Assembly: GCF_009730915.1 (NCBI RefSeq)
Contig: NC_052482.1
Span: 21,747,912-21,811,911 of the forward strand
DNA from: Dioscorea cayenensis subsp. rotundata
Lineage: Eukaryota; Streptophyta; Magnoliopsida; Dioscoreales; Dioscoreaceae
Reading direction: 5' to 3'
DNA length: 64,000 nucleotides
The translations under genes were made by a program, and so were the position numbers. The notes beneath the pieces were generated by a model. The model saw only the letters and a list, made by a program, of their open reading frames with translations, was not told the origin of the DNA and did no database searches. Below are positions 1 through 11,167 of the stretch, piece after piece. The number at the start of each line of letters is the position of its first letter. The stretch's first letter is position 1.

Positions 1-437
1 GGACAGTATCAGACTCTGCCACTTTCAAAGAAAGTGGTGCCTGACCATCCATCCTCACCTGTCTTGTATCATCAAAATTGCCTTGTCGTATCATATCAAG
101 TCTCACTTGTCCATGGCTTTATTATGCACTACATCTTGTGGCAAGAATCTGTCAGCCATCATCTTTTAAGTACTTTTTTGGCTCTATTCTTTTTATATTC
201 AGAATCTTTTCGGTGTAGTGTTATAGGATCATGTTGTTACAAATAGGAAACATCTTATTGGCACTTTGTATATCATCTGAGAGATCCATTCTTGTCCATT
301 TCCCTGATTAAGGTGCATGGGTGCATAACTTTCATTTAGTTTTCTAGGATCTAATCTCTGTTTCAAATATATCAGTGAATGTGCCCCTGCGAACGCTGAT
401 CAATCTTTAACTGGTTTTCTCTTGAATTTTTCTATAG
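1..437 (+). other. Intron (or introns) of the PAS1-like gene
   Basis: This stretch is AT-rich and ends in a pyrimidine-rich acceptor (TTTTTCTATAG) directly before the first recognisable exon at 438. I found no codons matching the upstream part of the FKBP/TPR protein, so the remaining N-terminal exons must lie before the window. Short open frames here are not supported by any family match. Confidence 0.6.
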
Positions 438-2625
438 GTTCCTGAGGGACTTGAAATGTGTGTGCGCTTAATGCTTCCTGGAGAAATATCTGTTGTCACT
501 TGCCCACCTGATTATGCTTACGACAAGTTTTTGAGGTTACTCAAACTAAACATTTAGGTTTGTCAGAAAATATATTTGGCAAACAACTAAAAGATCGTTC
601 TATGATCAGACCTCCTAATGTTCCGGAAGGTGCTCATGTTCAATGGGAGATTGAACTACTTGGTTTCGAAATGCCCAAGGTATGTGAATATCTTCTTGTT
701 ATCCTATTTATTTATTTTGTCCACTTATTTTCCTAAAAGAAAAGTATTTATTTCTTTGCTTTATCTTTCAATTTCAGGACTGGACTGGTCTAAACTTTCA
801 AAGTATAATGGATGAAGCAGATAAAATAAAAAGCACGGTATAGTATTTAGATTCTTGTATCATTTTCTTGTAGAGAGTAGTCACATAGTCTTTTTGTTGT
901 TCCTAGTGAGGAATGATTTTCATTTAAACAACCAGTAGAGTTTATTCGTAAATACATACTGCTAATGGATGATATGCATTTAATACCAAAAAAAAAAAAA
1001 CAAAGAAAGGCTTTTTTGCATTTTGCTCATACCAGGCCAAGGCATTTCTAGCCTTAGTGTAATTGCTTTTAAGTTTACGAGTGACAATGTTTTACTGCGT
1101 TGTTTTATTTTCAGGGAAACAGGCTATTCAAAGAAGGGAAGTTTGAACTGGCTAGAGCAAAGTATGAGAAGGCATGTCATCTTTATCACTTGTAATCCTA
1201 TCAATGCAGTGTTTTTGTTTTTTTACCTTGCAGTAGATTACTGACCAGTAGGATGTGTTTTCCTATGCTTCTGTAGCATTTTATTATTTTATTTTTATTT
1301 TATTCTTTATTATTTCCTTTTTTGTGTTAGTCGACCTTGGTGATCACGTTTTTGTACAGGTGCTTCGAGAATATAATCATGTAAACCCCCAGGATGATGA
1401 AGAGGGGAAGGTTTTCTTGAATTCAAGAGTAAGCCTGCGGCTTCTTTATATTGTCATATATATATATATATATATAGTATATTCTTCTTGTGGTTTGATG
1501 TCTTCATTGAATCCAAATGTTTGACATAGTTAAATTAATCCCCTCCAAAGTTTCTGTTTTGGGCTTTTGTATTTGCTGCTGAGAAGTATTTCAGTATCAA
1601 CTATTTTGGATGATCTTATTTCTGATCGATAGTGCTCTGATCAATTGTGCTTGCAGAATTCATTACATTTGAATGTAGCTGTCTGTTACCAGAAATTGGG
1701 GGAGTACAGAAAATCAATAGAGACTTGCAATAAGGTATGGCTATTGCTGTAAAATCAATAGAACCACCAATCACCCAGTTGTTAAGGATGATTTTTTATA
1801 GTTCTCTGAATAATACTTTGTTATGGCACAGAATTATCATAGAACCATCATTAAACTGTGATTACATCATGTGTGTTCTCATTTGGAGGACAGGTGTTGG
1901 ATGCAAACCCTGTACATGTCAAAGCTTTATATCGTCGTGGGATGGCCTACATGCTAGGTGGAGATTTTGATGAAGCAAAGAATGATTTTGAAATGGTATG
2001 TTTCAGTTGTCTTTTTGCCAACGGACAGATGACTCACTTAAAAGGAATGGGAGATATGTTGATATGTTTCCTTGTACCGTGCTGCAGATGATAAAGATTG
2101 ATAAATCTTCAGAGCCTGATGCTACTGCTGCCATTCTCAAACTGAAACAAAAGGAACAGGCAAGTTAATTCAGATTCTTCCTTAATTTAGTGTGGAATGC
2201 TTACTTTTGATGATCATGATTTTCCCTTTTTTTTAATTTAAAAAAAAAAAAAACAGGAAGTGGAGAAAAAGGCCAGAAAGCAGTTCAAAGGGTTGTTTGA
2301 CAAAAGGCCAGGAGAAATAGCGGAAGTTGAAACAGGTTCAACTGAAGAACAGTGTCTGGATGAGGAGGACGATGAGCAGGTTAAATTAGGAAAGCAAAGT
2401 CAGGCAAATGATGCAGCAAATCAAGATGGAAACGGGGAGGTTAGGCGAGCTGTTGAAGTCGATCGGAAAGGACTGTTCTCTAATTTAAGGCCTTCAGTAA
2501 GGGGATTCTTTATAGCACTTGGATTTCCGAAATGGTCAGTAGTGATGTTAGGGATGATACTTTTACTTGCAACCCAGCTTGCACTAGTCTTCTTCGGTCA
2601 AGGTGGTGGTTTCCGACTTGGTTAA
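438..2625 (+). CDS. PAS1: PASTICCINO1-like FKBP/TPR immunophilin, 3' part (partial)
   Basis: This is the C-terminal half of a multidomain immunophilin (FKBP72 type), known in plants to act in cell-division control and very-long-chain fatty-acid elongation at the ER. Exons read at 438-535, 610-679, 778-837, 1115-1171, 1360-1428, 1657-1734, 1894-1995, 2088-2159 and 2257-2625; phases agree and give 324 residues to the TAA. Visible are the end of the last FKBP domain (VPEGLEMCVRLMLPGE, then HVQWEIELLGFE), a TPR block (GNRLFKEGKFELAKAKYEKV; HVKALYRRGMAYMLGGDFDEA), the calmodulin-binding-like KARKQFKGLFDKRPGE, an acidic linker, and a hydrophobic C-terminal anchor. The introns after 1171 and after 2159 begin with GC, not GT. 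The length and the KARKQFKGLF segment favour PAS1 over the shorter TWD1/FKBP42. The N-terminal FKBP domains lie outside the window. Confidence 0.93.
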
Positions 2626-2670
2626 ATTTATATTGTAGATTATTCTATTTTCTTAATTTAGAGCAAAGGC

Positions 2671-2697
2671 TATATATATATATATATATATATATAT
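2671..2697. repeat. (TA)n microsatellite
   Basis: A pure TA run about 27 bp long lies in the presumed 3' UTR of the PAS1-like gene. It is one of roughly twenty TA tracts in the window. Confidence 0.9.
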
Positions 2698-2823
2698 TAC
2701 TTTATAAATGACAAGCCTGAATGTTAAATGGCGACATGGAATTAGACAACTGCTTCATGGATGTACTATTTGTATTCTACCTCCGTACAAGGTTGTATTG
2801 CATAAGACTAACTATATATCTAT

Positions 2824-3140
2824 TGGGGCGTTTAGTTCGCGGTAATGTAAAAAGATTACCATGTATTACGTGATAATCTGAAAATATTACTATATTTAGT
2901 ATTGCACTGGTGGTAATGTGGATGGTAATATCACATTACCAACTTATAAATATTATTAAAAAAAGTGGTAATTTTATTACCACCAAATTTGGTGTCTATT
3001 TTGGATTATTATGATAATTTTTTATGTTTTAATAAATTAATTACCATGACAATTAAATGAACTATAACATTTTTACTTATATTATCATGATAATCTCATG
3101 TTATGTGATAATGATATATTATCACGAACCAAACGGTGTC
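2824..3140. mobile_element. MITE, about 316 bp, PIF/Harbinger-like termini
   Basis: The left end reads GGGGCGTTTAGTTCGCGGTA and the right end, read on the other strand, GACACCGTTTGGTTCGTGAT, giving imperfect inverted termini of about 23 bp. The interior is AT-rich, has no coding capacity, and contains further complementary stretches (GGTAATxxTATTACC types), so the whole could fold into a long hairpin. GGGC-GTTTGGTTCG-like ends are typical of plant Tourist/PIF-Harbinger or hAT MITEs. I could not settle a clean target-site duplication, so the superfamily is an inference. Confidence 0.7.
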
Positions 3141-4080
3141 TTCGGTCTCTTATTATTGCAGCGCTGGGAAGACAATGAAAGAGGTTCCAGAGTAGCATGC
3201 TAAAGTGAGGCTTGAACGCGTCTCCAGACTCCCAGAGTGCTCCGATTTGGGGTGAACCCACTGGAAGAAGGGTTTAATTAATACGAACGTTAAGATGGTT
3301 ACGGGTACGGGGAATGGTGTGTTTGGCTGGATATAGACAAAATAACACACGGTTTTAACCGTTAATTTGTAGATACCTCGACCGATGCCGATGCGCACGT
3401 ACGGTTGGCTGGACTTGTCACTCAGCGACACACTAACATTATATTTTTGGTGGATGGAGAACCTACATAAGCAGTACAATATTGGAGATAAGACATTCAA
3501 GGTACGTAAGGTGCTTGTCTTGGTGGTCTTGATGAGCCTGCGCCCCCTAGCTTCAATGTGGCAGTGACGTCCGAGGCCATTCCTCATGTTCAAATTTTGT
3601 AAAAAATAATAATGTATATTAGACTAGGATCTGAGCGTTGTACAATATTCTTTTTCATAGAGATTAAATGATCTTGCTGAAACGAGCGAGTTGATGACAG
3701 GAAGGAATTAGGGATAGATAATCGCATGATGTAGAGACCTGCACAAAGGTTAAATCCCGGGCGTTTAGAACATTGGTGCACAAATCTCAAAGACAGACCA
3801 TGCATTGCATGTATCTGAGAGTCCTATAAGACCATATATAGTGTTCTCTATCCCTCTGGCTCCCACTTGAAACTTGAGAGTGATAGAAGGGTATTCTTAA
3901 CACCTTCTTTCATCACCAAGAATACACTCGAACCATCAAGGCTTGATGTGTCATGCCTATCTATCTATATACATATATAGCCAGCTATACTCATGAGTTT
4001 CTTTGATTGGTGATCTCTTTAATTCATTGATTTATCCCCTGCAAGTTCTCATTCAGCTCATATTCGCAAAGTAATAATAG
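3141..4080. other. Intergenic, nothing recognised
   Basis: There are short open frames on both strands (for example around 3385-3567 and the reverse frame 3153-3593) but none resembles a known family and they lack neighbouring splice logic. A short TATC/TATA-rich tract lies near 3958-3980. No RNA gene is seen. Confidence 0.5.
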
Positions 4081-4391
4081 ATGGAGCTCATTCCGTACGT
4101 ATTTGGCAACAAAGCACCCTTTGATCACAACTTGAGGTGACCTCGCATAAGTACTCCTCCAATGAAGCCTTGGCTTTTCCCAACTCTCAGATTGACTGGA
4201 TGGTGAAGATAGAGTACTGAAGGAAGAATTCGATCTCCAAATCGGTGGAGAGAGGAAAAAAAATATCAGGAGGAGAAGAAGGATGTTCAGGCTGCCGGAG
4301 AACGCCAAGGTGGATACGGTGTGCTCACAGTGACCGTCCTCAAGGAGAAGACCAACAAACTTGAGAGATCAAGTCCATTGAAATCTCTGGC
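4081..4391 (+). pseudogene. Class I small heat shock protein (HSP20) pseudogene
   Basis: The start reads MELIPYVFGNK, close to the class I HSP20 start MSLIPxxFGxRR. The end reads [11 protein letters not shown], then VLTVTV, then IEISG followed by a stop, matching the C-terminal alpha-crystallin core and tail of class I sHSPs. Between them, KEEF-LQIGGE resembles the VLQISGE strand. The reading frame changes and stops several times and much of the central ADLPG region is not recognisable, so this is a decayed copy of a normally intronless gene of about 155 codons. Intact sHSPs are ATP-independent cytosolic chaperones that hold unfolding proteins during heat stress. Confidence 0.8.
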
Positions 4392-4407
4392 TAACAAGAA
4401 GAAGCAG

Positions 4408-4833
4408 AATGGAGAGGTGCATGCATGCAGACTGAGTAATATGTATCTGCTTGTCTGTTTCTTGAAAGATTAAAGTGATCCTCTGGGACCTGTATGAATA
4501 TCGTGTGGGAGTGTTTGTTGTTAATTTATGTATGTTCCTACCTTTCCTTGAGAGCAATAAGGCAGCCCAAAAAAATATATATATTTAAAGGAGTGTCAAC
4601 GGAGTTTCCCAGATCCATGAGATCGGATCGAAAGGGCTAATTAAGGTGGTCGGCTCGGAGAGTCCAATATCAAAGGGATGTGCTAGCTAGTTCTGCCAAA
4701 GAGAGGTGCATGACTAAGTAATAGATACGTCTGCGTCTTTTAATTTATTTCTTAAAAGAATAAAGTGATCCTGTGTGACGTGTATGAATATGGTGTGAAT
4801 GTTTCTGGTTTATGTATGTACTTCATTCTCTCT
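4408..4833. repeat. Direct duplication of an HSP20-type 3' end
   Basis: Two related stretches, about 4415-4541 and 4702-4833, share in order GAGAGGTGCATG, a (G/A)AGTAATA block, TATTTCTT-AAAGA, AATAAAGTGATCCTGTG-like sequence, GTATGAATAT and TTTATGTATGT. The first copy directly follows the HSP20 relic stop, so both look like 3' UTRs. The simplest reading is a tandem duplication of the HSP20 gene in which the coding part of the second copy is gone. Confidence 0.65.
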
Positions 4834-5207
4834 TCATGCATGCTATGCTAGTGCTTTGTAAAACGAAGTCTTATTATGTGAATCAAATGTATCCCTTCCC
4901 TTTTCTCATGATGTGAATCAAATATTTCTCGTACGTGCTATATATATATATATATATATGCTCTTTGTAAAACGAAGCCTTATTATATATATATCTCAAG
5001 CTAATGTCACTGCAGTTCCTTTTTTATTTATATTTTTATTTATAAAAAATATATATATATATATAAACATATGTTCATCAAACTAGGTACAGCTGTAGAT
5101 TTTAAAACCAACTCCAGTAGTGACATATATACATCAACATCATATCATAAAAGGCATGCATGCAGGACAGTGAACTAATTATAAGGCGATCATGATCTAT
5201 ATATTAT
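4834..5207. other. AT-rich spacer with short direct repeats
   Basis: CTTTGTAAAACGAAG-CTTATTAT occurs twice (near 4854 and 4963), separated by a (TA)n run near 4940-4960; another TA run lies near 5050-5064. No gene is seen; the part nearest 5207 is presumably 3' UTR of the glycosyltransferase on the minus strand. Confidence 0.55.
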
Positions 5208-7081
5208 TCATCCGTCTCCCTGGTCAGTGGACTTGATGTAACGCACTAATGTCTGAAAGTCCAAATAGGATGACCCTCCTTCTGCAATGCTCTCCCTGGC
5301 CTTCTCCGCCATTGCTGCTGCTGATCTCCTCAACTCCTGGGCGCTCTCTCCTTCCATGGCATCCCTCACTATTGTCTCCACAATCTCCCTCCCATGCTTA
5401 TCCTTCATGTCCAGCCCAATCTTCCACACTTCACTGACAAACCTGCTAGTGGTGTGCTGATCCGCAAAGAATGGCCAACATATCATTGGTACTCCAGACA
5501 CCGCACTCTCTAAGCTTGAGTTCCAACCACTATGCGTCAAGAAGCAACCGATTGAGGGATGAGCCAGCACCTCTTCCTGTGGCGCCCACGCAACAAGGTA
5601 CCCCCTTTCACTTGTCCCCGCCTCCAGCTCCGGTGGTACTGATGTAGGCTGGCCTTCCCCGTCCTCAACCCCATTGACTAAATCTGGCCGTATTACCCAT
5701 AGAAAACGTTGACCAGAGTTGACTAACCCATGCCAAAACTCCATCAGATCCTCATTTGTTATCACAGTGAAGCTACCAAAACTCACATACAACACAGAAC
5801 CCTTTGGTTGTTTGTCAAGCCAGGGCAAGCAACTCCTATCTTCCTGCCATAAATTTGCCGAATTACTTGACGTTTCGCCGCTTTGTGTATTGCTTAACAT
5901 GCGGGATCTCATGTTTTGGAGCATGCAGTGGAGAGGCCCAATGACGTAGGTGGTCGGACAAACGGTGCGGATATGGGATAGCACAGTGCTGTCCATAGCT
6001 TCGAAGGTGTTGAGGATGAAGCCTTTTGCGCGTGTCGTGCTAACTGTGACCATATAAACGACATCAAGTCTCGGGTCACTCACGTCTCTAGCCTCTCTGA
6101 AACAGCTAGGGAGGTCCCTACGCCGCAGGAAGCTCTCCATACCACTCACAGCATATACCCTCTCATCTAAATCAGCTCCCTCTGCGATTTATATATATAT
6201 ATATATATATAATTAGCCATATATTTATTTTATTTAGCTATATATCAATCGAAACAAAATTAATGTAGAAACTAATTAACTAAGAGAAATAAATAAATAT
6301 ATTTATAGAGAGAGTGTGTGTGTATGTAGCTTGCATTATTTTTTATTTTTATTTTGTTCTAAGAGCTTCAATTCACACACCTGTAGCTATTATAAACAAC
6401 ATGCAATCCTGATCAAGTAAGTAGTAGAATAACAAATAAATAAATAAATAAAACGTTATATCTGAATGCAAATTAGAGAAGCCTGCAGCAAGTGCGCAGT
6501 AGTTGTTCATCAACCGCGCGTATATATGTCCATGGCCACGTACGTGGTGGTATGTATTATTATGCATGCAGAAACATACCTGGGAAAGGATACTCTCCCG
6601 CCTCTACGAGTTTAGGAAGACAGAAGTAGGTCCAGATGCTACAAGGACTTGAGGTGCGAAAAGTAATGGTTGGTATTCCCAAATCAGTGGCTGCATCCAT
6701 GGCAAAGGGCATGACCCCGTCCACCACTAGACATGTGATACGTGACCATCCTGCATCCTGACTTTGGCTCAGGTTTGAGTTCAGAAAGTCTCGGAACAGA
6801 GAGCTTGAGTTGTGAGTCAGTGAGTTATAGAGTTCGATGAGACGAGAGGCTGAACGGGGTTGTTGATCAGGGAGACCATCAGAGATGGAGCGGAACCAAA
6901 ATCCCGGGAGACGGGATAGACGGGAGTGAGCTGGGGAGTGGAGGCAAAGCCGGTGGTGGTCGTACTCTGTGGTAAGGAAGGTGATGTGGAAACCGGAGAG
7001 GTATAAGAGCTCCGCCAACTTGAGCATGCTGTTCAAGTGACCCTGGGCTGGGAAAGGGAATACTAGAACATGAGCCACCAT
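5208..7081 (-). CDS. UDP-glycosyltransferase, UGT709/UGT85-like
   Basis: Family 1 glycosyltransferase that transfers a sugar, usually glucose, from UDP-sugar to a small acceptor in the cytosol. Two exons: complement(6580-7081) and complement(5208-6181), joined in phase (PFP|EGADLDE) to give 491 residues, normal for the family. The N-terminal acceptor domain has FPFPAQGHLN with the catalytic His at residue 15, and LVVDGVMPFA. The C-terminal donor domain has the 44-residue PSPG box at about residues 366-409, from WAPQEEVL through HSGWNSSLES to ADQ; the last residue is Gln, typical of glucose users. SISDGLPD and the LKLAELL motif resemble group G enzymes (UGT85, and UGT709 such as 7-deoxyloganetic acid glucosyltransferase-like proteins). 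The acceptor cannot be deduced. The chosen ATG lies 14 codons before the catalytic His, as usual. No break is seen. Confidence 0.93.
6189..6211. repeat. (TA)n tract in the UGT intron
   Basis: A TA run lies about 8 bp upstream (minus-strand sense) of the intron's 3' acceptor. Confidence 0.85.
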
Positions 7082-8040
7082 ATCTTACCTTAAAGAACAA
7101 ACTGATCCACTCAACTGCACTAGCTAGCTAGGGTTTTGGAACTTGGATGAAGGAAATTTGTACTGTTACTGAGAAGCAGCAGCAACCGACTAGACTGGTT
7201 CTTTTTCACTGGCATTATTGATAAGTACTTCTCGGGCATCAGGACACTGCCGAACCAATGCCCCGCTTTGATCTTTCCCATAATAAGACAAAATGAGATA
7301 GTGAAATGTTGTGTTTTTTTCTTTTTTTTTCTTCTTTAACCAAAGTTTTTACAATAAAGAATTTAAGATTCTGAAATAAAAAAAAGTCATCCATGAGGAA
7401 ACAATACATCTCAAACAAATTGACCAACTCCAATAGCTAGCAAGACAATAAAGGAATATAAGTAAATGCCCAATCTGGTGGCCAATGGAATCTACAGTTC
7501 CAACAAAAAATCTTATTTAATTTAATTAATGCTGGCGCATTATATGTTCCCATCCATCATCTTCTCATGCAGACATGCATGCTCGCGGCTCGCCATATAA
7601 GGCTTATTTATTTCCTTTTGGAATGCCGGCACATATATTGTCCTCATATATATACATCATCTTCTCATGTAGACATATCCAAACTGTAGCTTGGATTCAG
7701 AATTTGCCAAGAAGAAAACCGTCCTTTAATGTCACCTGGCACCTGCACACGTATATATGTAACATGATATTCAGGGGCACGGGCTTGGTTTCAACCTGGC
7801 TTGGCCCGGCCCGGAACAGACCTGGTAAGAACCGGGCTGGATATCTCAAATTAAGGAGTCTGCAACTGTAGTAGACTGATTATGGGGATAATATATATAT
7901 ATATATATATATACATATATATTAATATTTTTCATGTTTTCATTTTTTCCTCGTTATATAATACTAACCTCTCTTCTCCTCCCGCTAATCTTACACTAAA
8001 TCCTCTTATTTTTTTCGATTCTCTCTACATTGAGGATGAA
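7082..8040. other. UGT upstream region, no gene
   Basis: This is the promoter side of the minus-strand glycosyltransferase. It has A/T runs near 7314-7335, a GC-rich island at about 7775-7860 (GGCCCGGCCCGG core) unlike its surroundings, and a (TA)n tract at 7889-7918. I could not identify a convincing TATA element or any coding exon. Confidence 0.5.
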
Positions 8041-8899
8041 TTTGGATGGAGGTAATAGGCACAGTTAGAACGAGTTCATTATTGAATAAAAATTTATAAC
8101 CATGTTTGAATATATAACTGTAAAAATAAGAATGGAGTATGTAAATATTGAATAGTGGTACTACATGCACATGAGTGCTTATTTAGTCCAAAGTTGAGAG
8201 GAATGACATTGTTTGGGAAAAAATAAATAGTATTAATTTTTAAAATTACAAATTTACCCTTATAAATATTTAATTAAATAAAATTATTAAATTTTAAAAA
8301 TAATTATAATAATTAAAAATAAAATAATATAATATATATATATATATATAGAGTGAAATGACACTTTTGCCCTGATGAATAGTGAAGTAAATAAAAATTA
8401 TTAATTATAATAGTTAAACTTCCTCATATTGAGGTTTATTATATAAAAAATCATTTATGTAAATTATTAATTAATAATTAAAACTAATAATAACTAAAAT
8501 GAGATATTTGATTTGAATATTTAATTATAATAATTATTTTTAATAATGATATTCAAAATATTTTATAAAAAACAATTTATTTATCATTAAATATATCTTA
8601 ATATATTTATATATATTAAGGGTATAAAAGTAATTTTGTCACATCTTCTCCTACATTTTTAAATTCCTAATAAATTTTTTTTTTTCTAACCAAACATACT
8701 ATTATTCCTACAATCTCATTTTTATCCCTCATCTTGTTTCAATTCTACGAATCAAATGTATCGTTCTCTTTCCATTCTACAAATCAAATGTATTTTCTCT
8801 TTAAACACTTTTACAAGTTGTTTAGATTTTAAATCTCTATCCAATTACTAATTAATAAAGTAAGCTATAAATTGATATTGTTAATTAATTTTAAATTTT
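8041..8899. other. Very AT-rich DNA, possible degraded MITE
   Basis: Weakly complementary ends (GGAATGACATTGTTTGG near 8199 and, on the reverse strand, GGAATAATAGTATGTTTGG near 8710) enclose an AT-rich core, which would fit an old MITE. The match is short and could be chance in such biased DNA. A (TA)n run sits at 8333-8350. No coding sequence is visible. Confidence 0.3.
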
Positions 8900-9605
8900 A
8901 TTTTATTAATCATTCTAGTTGTTAAATTTACATACTTATTTTAATTTACTCTATTAGTTATTTTATTTAATAATTATAATCAGTAGTTTCTTGATCTATT
9001 TTTATTTTGCATTTATCCTTTATTCTCTACTTATTTTTGACTTTTTTTAAAAATTTTCAGGTAGTGAATCATGAATGTTATTTTAATTATTTTACTTTAC
9101 AAAATATTACTTTATTTGTAATTTTGTTTACTAATTATAGTCTACAAATTATTTTCTCTATTCTAAATTTACATTTATCTTTTAATTATTTATCATTATT
9201 TTTAAAATTTTCATTTATTGAATAGTGAGTGTTATTTTAATTATTTTATTTTACTAACTATTTTAATTTTACTCTATTTGTGGTTTTGTGTACTACTTAT
9301 AGTCTACTAATTATTATTTCCTCTATTATAATTGTACATTAATCCTTTAATTCTTTACCATCATTTTTTTTAATTTTTCATTTATTGAATATTCATTGCT
9401 ATTTTAATTATTTTAATTTTACTGGATTAGTTATTTTATTTAATAGTTATAGTCCACTTATTTTTTTTTCTCGTTTAATTTTTCATTTAATTTTTAATAA
9501 TATAATTATTTACCATTGTTTATTTTTAAAAATTTTGTGTTTAGTAAGTGTTATTTTAATTATTTTATTTTACTTCTTGTTTTATTTTATTTATTTTTTT
9601 TTTAG
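8900..9605. repeat. Degenerate AT-rich tandem repeat, period about 155 bp
   Basis: The anchor TGTTATTTTAATTATTTTA recurs near 8934 (weak), 9077, 9231, 9398 and 9550, spaced about 143-167 bp. Between anchors the same order of words appears: TTACT-ATT-GT, TATAGTC(T/C)AC, TAATTATT, CATTTATC, TTTAATT, TTACCAT and TTTTTAAAATTTTC. This amounts to four to five decayed copies of one satellite-like unit. It has no coding capacity; the open frames here are low-complexity artefacts. Confidence 0.65.
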
Positions 9606-9609
9606 ATTC

Positions 9610-11150
9610 TGAAAAAAATGGCGTCACGTCACATGGTTAATGCTCAAGGAGGGAAGAGCATTGTCAGTTTGGCTTCCACGTCTACAGTCCCAAAAAACAA
9701 GCAATCAATAACAAGAAGTCCATTTGAGTAACTTACATGGTCAAGTTTACCCTCACAAACAAAGCAATAAACAACACCATGGAATTCATCCTTAAATCCA
9801 ATATTTTTAAAGTTCACTTAACTAAATTTTATAAGAATGATGGTATTGTACCTTATGTTAGACACAACTATTGTTGTTCAAAGTTTAAGCACAACAAGGA
9901 AAGAGGATATGGTATACTCATGAGACACATGGAGAAGAAGTAAAGCTTGGATCTCTTGGAACTTAATCACAAATTTGATTCGCTATGGGTGAAGGCATGG
10001 ATTCTCACTTTTATTTATTTACATTTTCTCAATTAAGATATGGGGACTAAATTTTGGAGAGAATTTACATATTTGAGCACTTGTCTATGTGGAGTGATGA
10101 TAAGTGCAAGACTACATAAATGAGATATTGCATATAACATGAAAGAATATTTGAAAAGGTATTGTACTGGAAACAAATTTTTAAATAGTAGAAATTCAAT
10201 AAAGAGTAACTTCATGCGCATTTTTGCATTTGTACTTCCTCTATTTTTTTATGTGTTGATGTATAGATAAATATATTTCATGAAAACTCTTTTATGGATA
10301 TTATAATGCATTTAATTGATGCCTCATAGAATATCAAAATGCAAGTAATGACTTTTTGGGTATTGAACTAGGCATGTACCAGTGATAATATTTATAAATT
10401 TATTTGTAGAATCATTAAAGATTATGGATTGTCATTTAAGGTGTTTTCAATTTATTTTAACAATGTAATGGCCAATACAACTTCAATAAGACCTTCAAAA
10501 GAATACTTTAGGCATTCACTTGGGAGGTAGTATTTTCATATTGAATGTACTTGTCATGTGTTGAATTTGTGTGCGTATACCTGATCAGAGCCCCTAAAAA
10601 ATTTTGTATGAACAACTGGAAATGTAGTAACATACTTGGAAACACTGGTCTATTGATACACGGGTCGCCGATAGAGCTCTCACTGAGTGGTGAGAGTTCG
10701 ATTCTCGACTGAGGGTACATTTCTGGGAATTGTGAATAGTAGTTGTGTATGTATGGTTCCAGCGCCCATGTAAACACGGCCCCATTCCCACTTGTTCCAC
10801 TAAAGCTTGTGCACGTTCCTGGGGTCTCTAGTGGGTTCGCCCCGCTCCTCTTCCCCCAAAAACATACTCGGAAACAAGCATGATCCTCATAAAATAATGG
10901 ACTTGTATTGTAAAGCAAACAACATAAAGGGCAAAAGATTTATTAAAGCTGTTAGAATTAGATGGAATTCTACTTACCGGCTTTTTACTACTATATTTCA
11001 CACATTATTCAGTGCTTTTGTTAAAGAAAATTTGTCTGGGTTTAATTTGTTTGAATGTCAATGGAAAATTGCTACTATTGTTGTTTAAGAAAAATTGTGC
11101 ATTCTTCTGTCATGCAAGCACTCGCATTAGAGAGCTTTATGAAAATAGGA
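9610..11150 (+). mobile_element. Decayed hAT-family transposon (BED finger and transposase pieces)
   Basis: Three blocks follow the order of a plant hAT (Ac/RICESLEEPER-like) transposase. First is a BED-finger-like segment at 9737-9943 (KFKHNKERGYGILMRHMEKK), where one of the usual cysteines is shifted. Second, at about 10390-10600, a D-N-x-N-type region leads to FHIECTCHVLNLC, matching the conserved H-x-R-C-x-C-H-x-L-N-L motif. Third, at 10890-11085, NNIKGKRFIKAVRIRWNSTY and then QWKIATIVV match the R-W-N-S-T-Y and W-K-I-A blocks. Stops and shifts separate the blocks, so it is inactive. A SINE splits blocks two and three and a LINE cuts off the right end. Terminal inverted repeats were not identified, so the outer limits are approximate. 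Confidence 0.75.
10645..10861 (+). mobile_element. tRNA-type SINE, copy 1, in the hAT relic
   Basis: About 217 bp, flanked by ACATACTTGGAAACA (10630-10644) and ACATACTCGGAAACA (10862-10876), a 15-bp target-site duplication with one difference. The head contains an RNA polymerase III B-box-like GAGTTCGATTCTCG and an upstream A-box-like TGATACACGGGTC. The body ends GGTTCGCCCCGCTCCTC and a short C/A tail. It matches copy 2 (11638-11874) along its length but lacks the first 10 or so bases and has several internal differences. Confidence 0.88.
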
Positions 11151-11167
11151 TGCACTCCTTGTTATTT

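Noticed and set aside
3385-3567. Frame starting MPMRTYGWLDLS considered as a phytocyanin fragment
   Set aside because: Similarity is limited to a few residues (GDKTFK) and lacks the copper ligands.
3153-3593. 146-codon reverse frame between PAS1 and the HSP20 relic
   Set aside because: No family resemblance, mixed composition, and no promoter or splice context.
8199-8710. Well-defined MITE
   Set aside because: The candidate termini match over too few bases in extremely AT-rich DNA, so it is kept only as a low-confidence remark.
9007-9612. Phe/Leu/Ile-rich small proteins in the AT-rich repeat
   Set aside because: Low-complexity translation of T-rich DNA, repeated with the satellite unit.
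10645-10730. Possible tRNA gene in the SINE head
   Set aside because: Only the pol III box-like motifs are present; it cannot form a full cloverleaf with proper acceptor stem, and the second copy with duplications shows it is a SINE.
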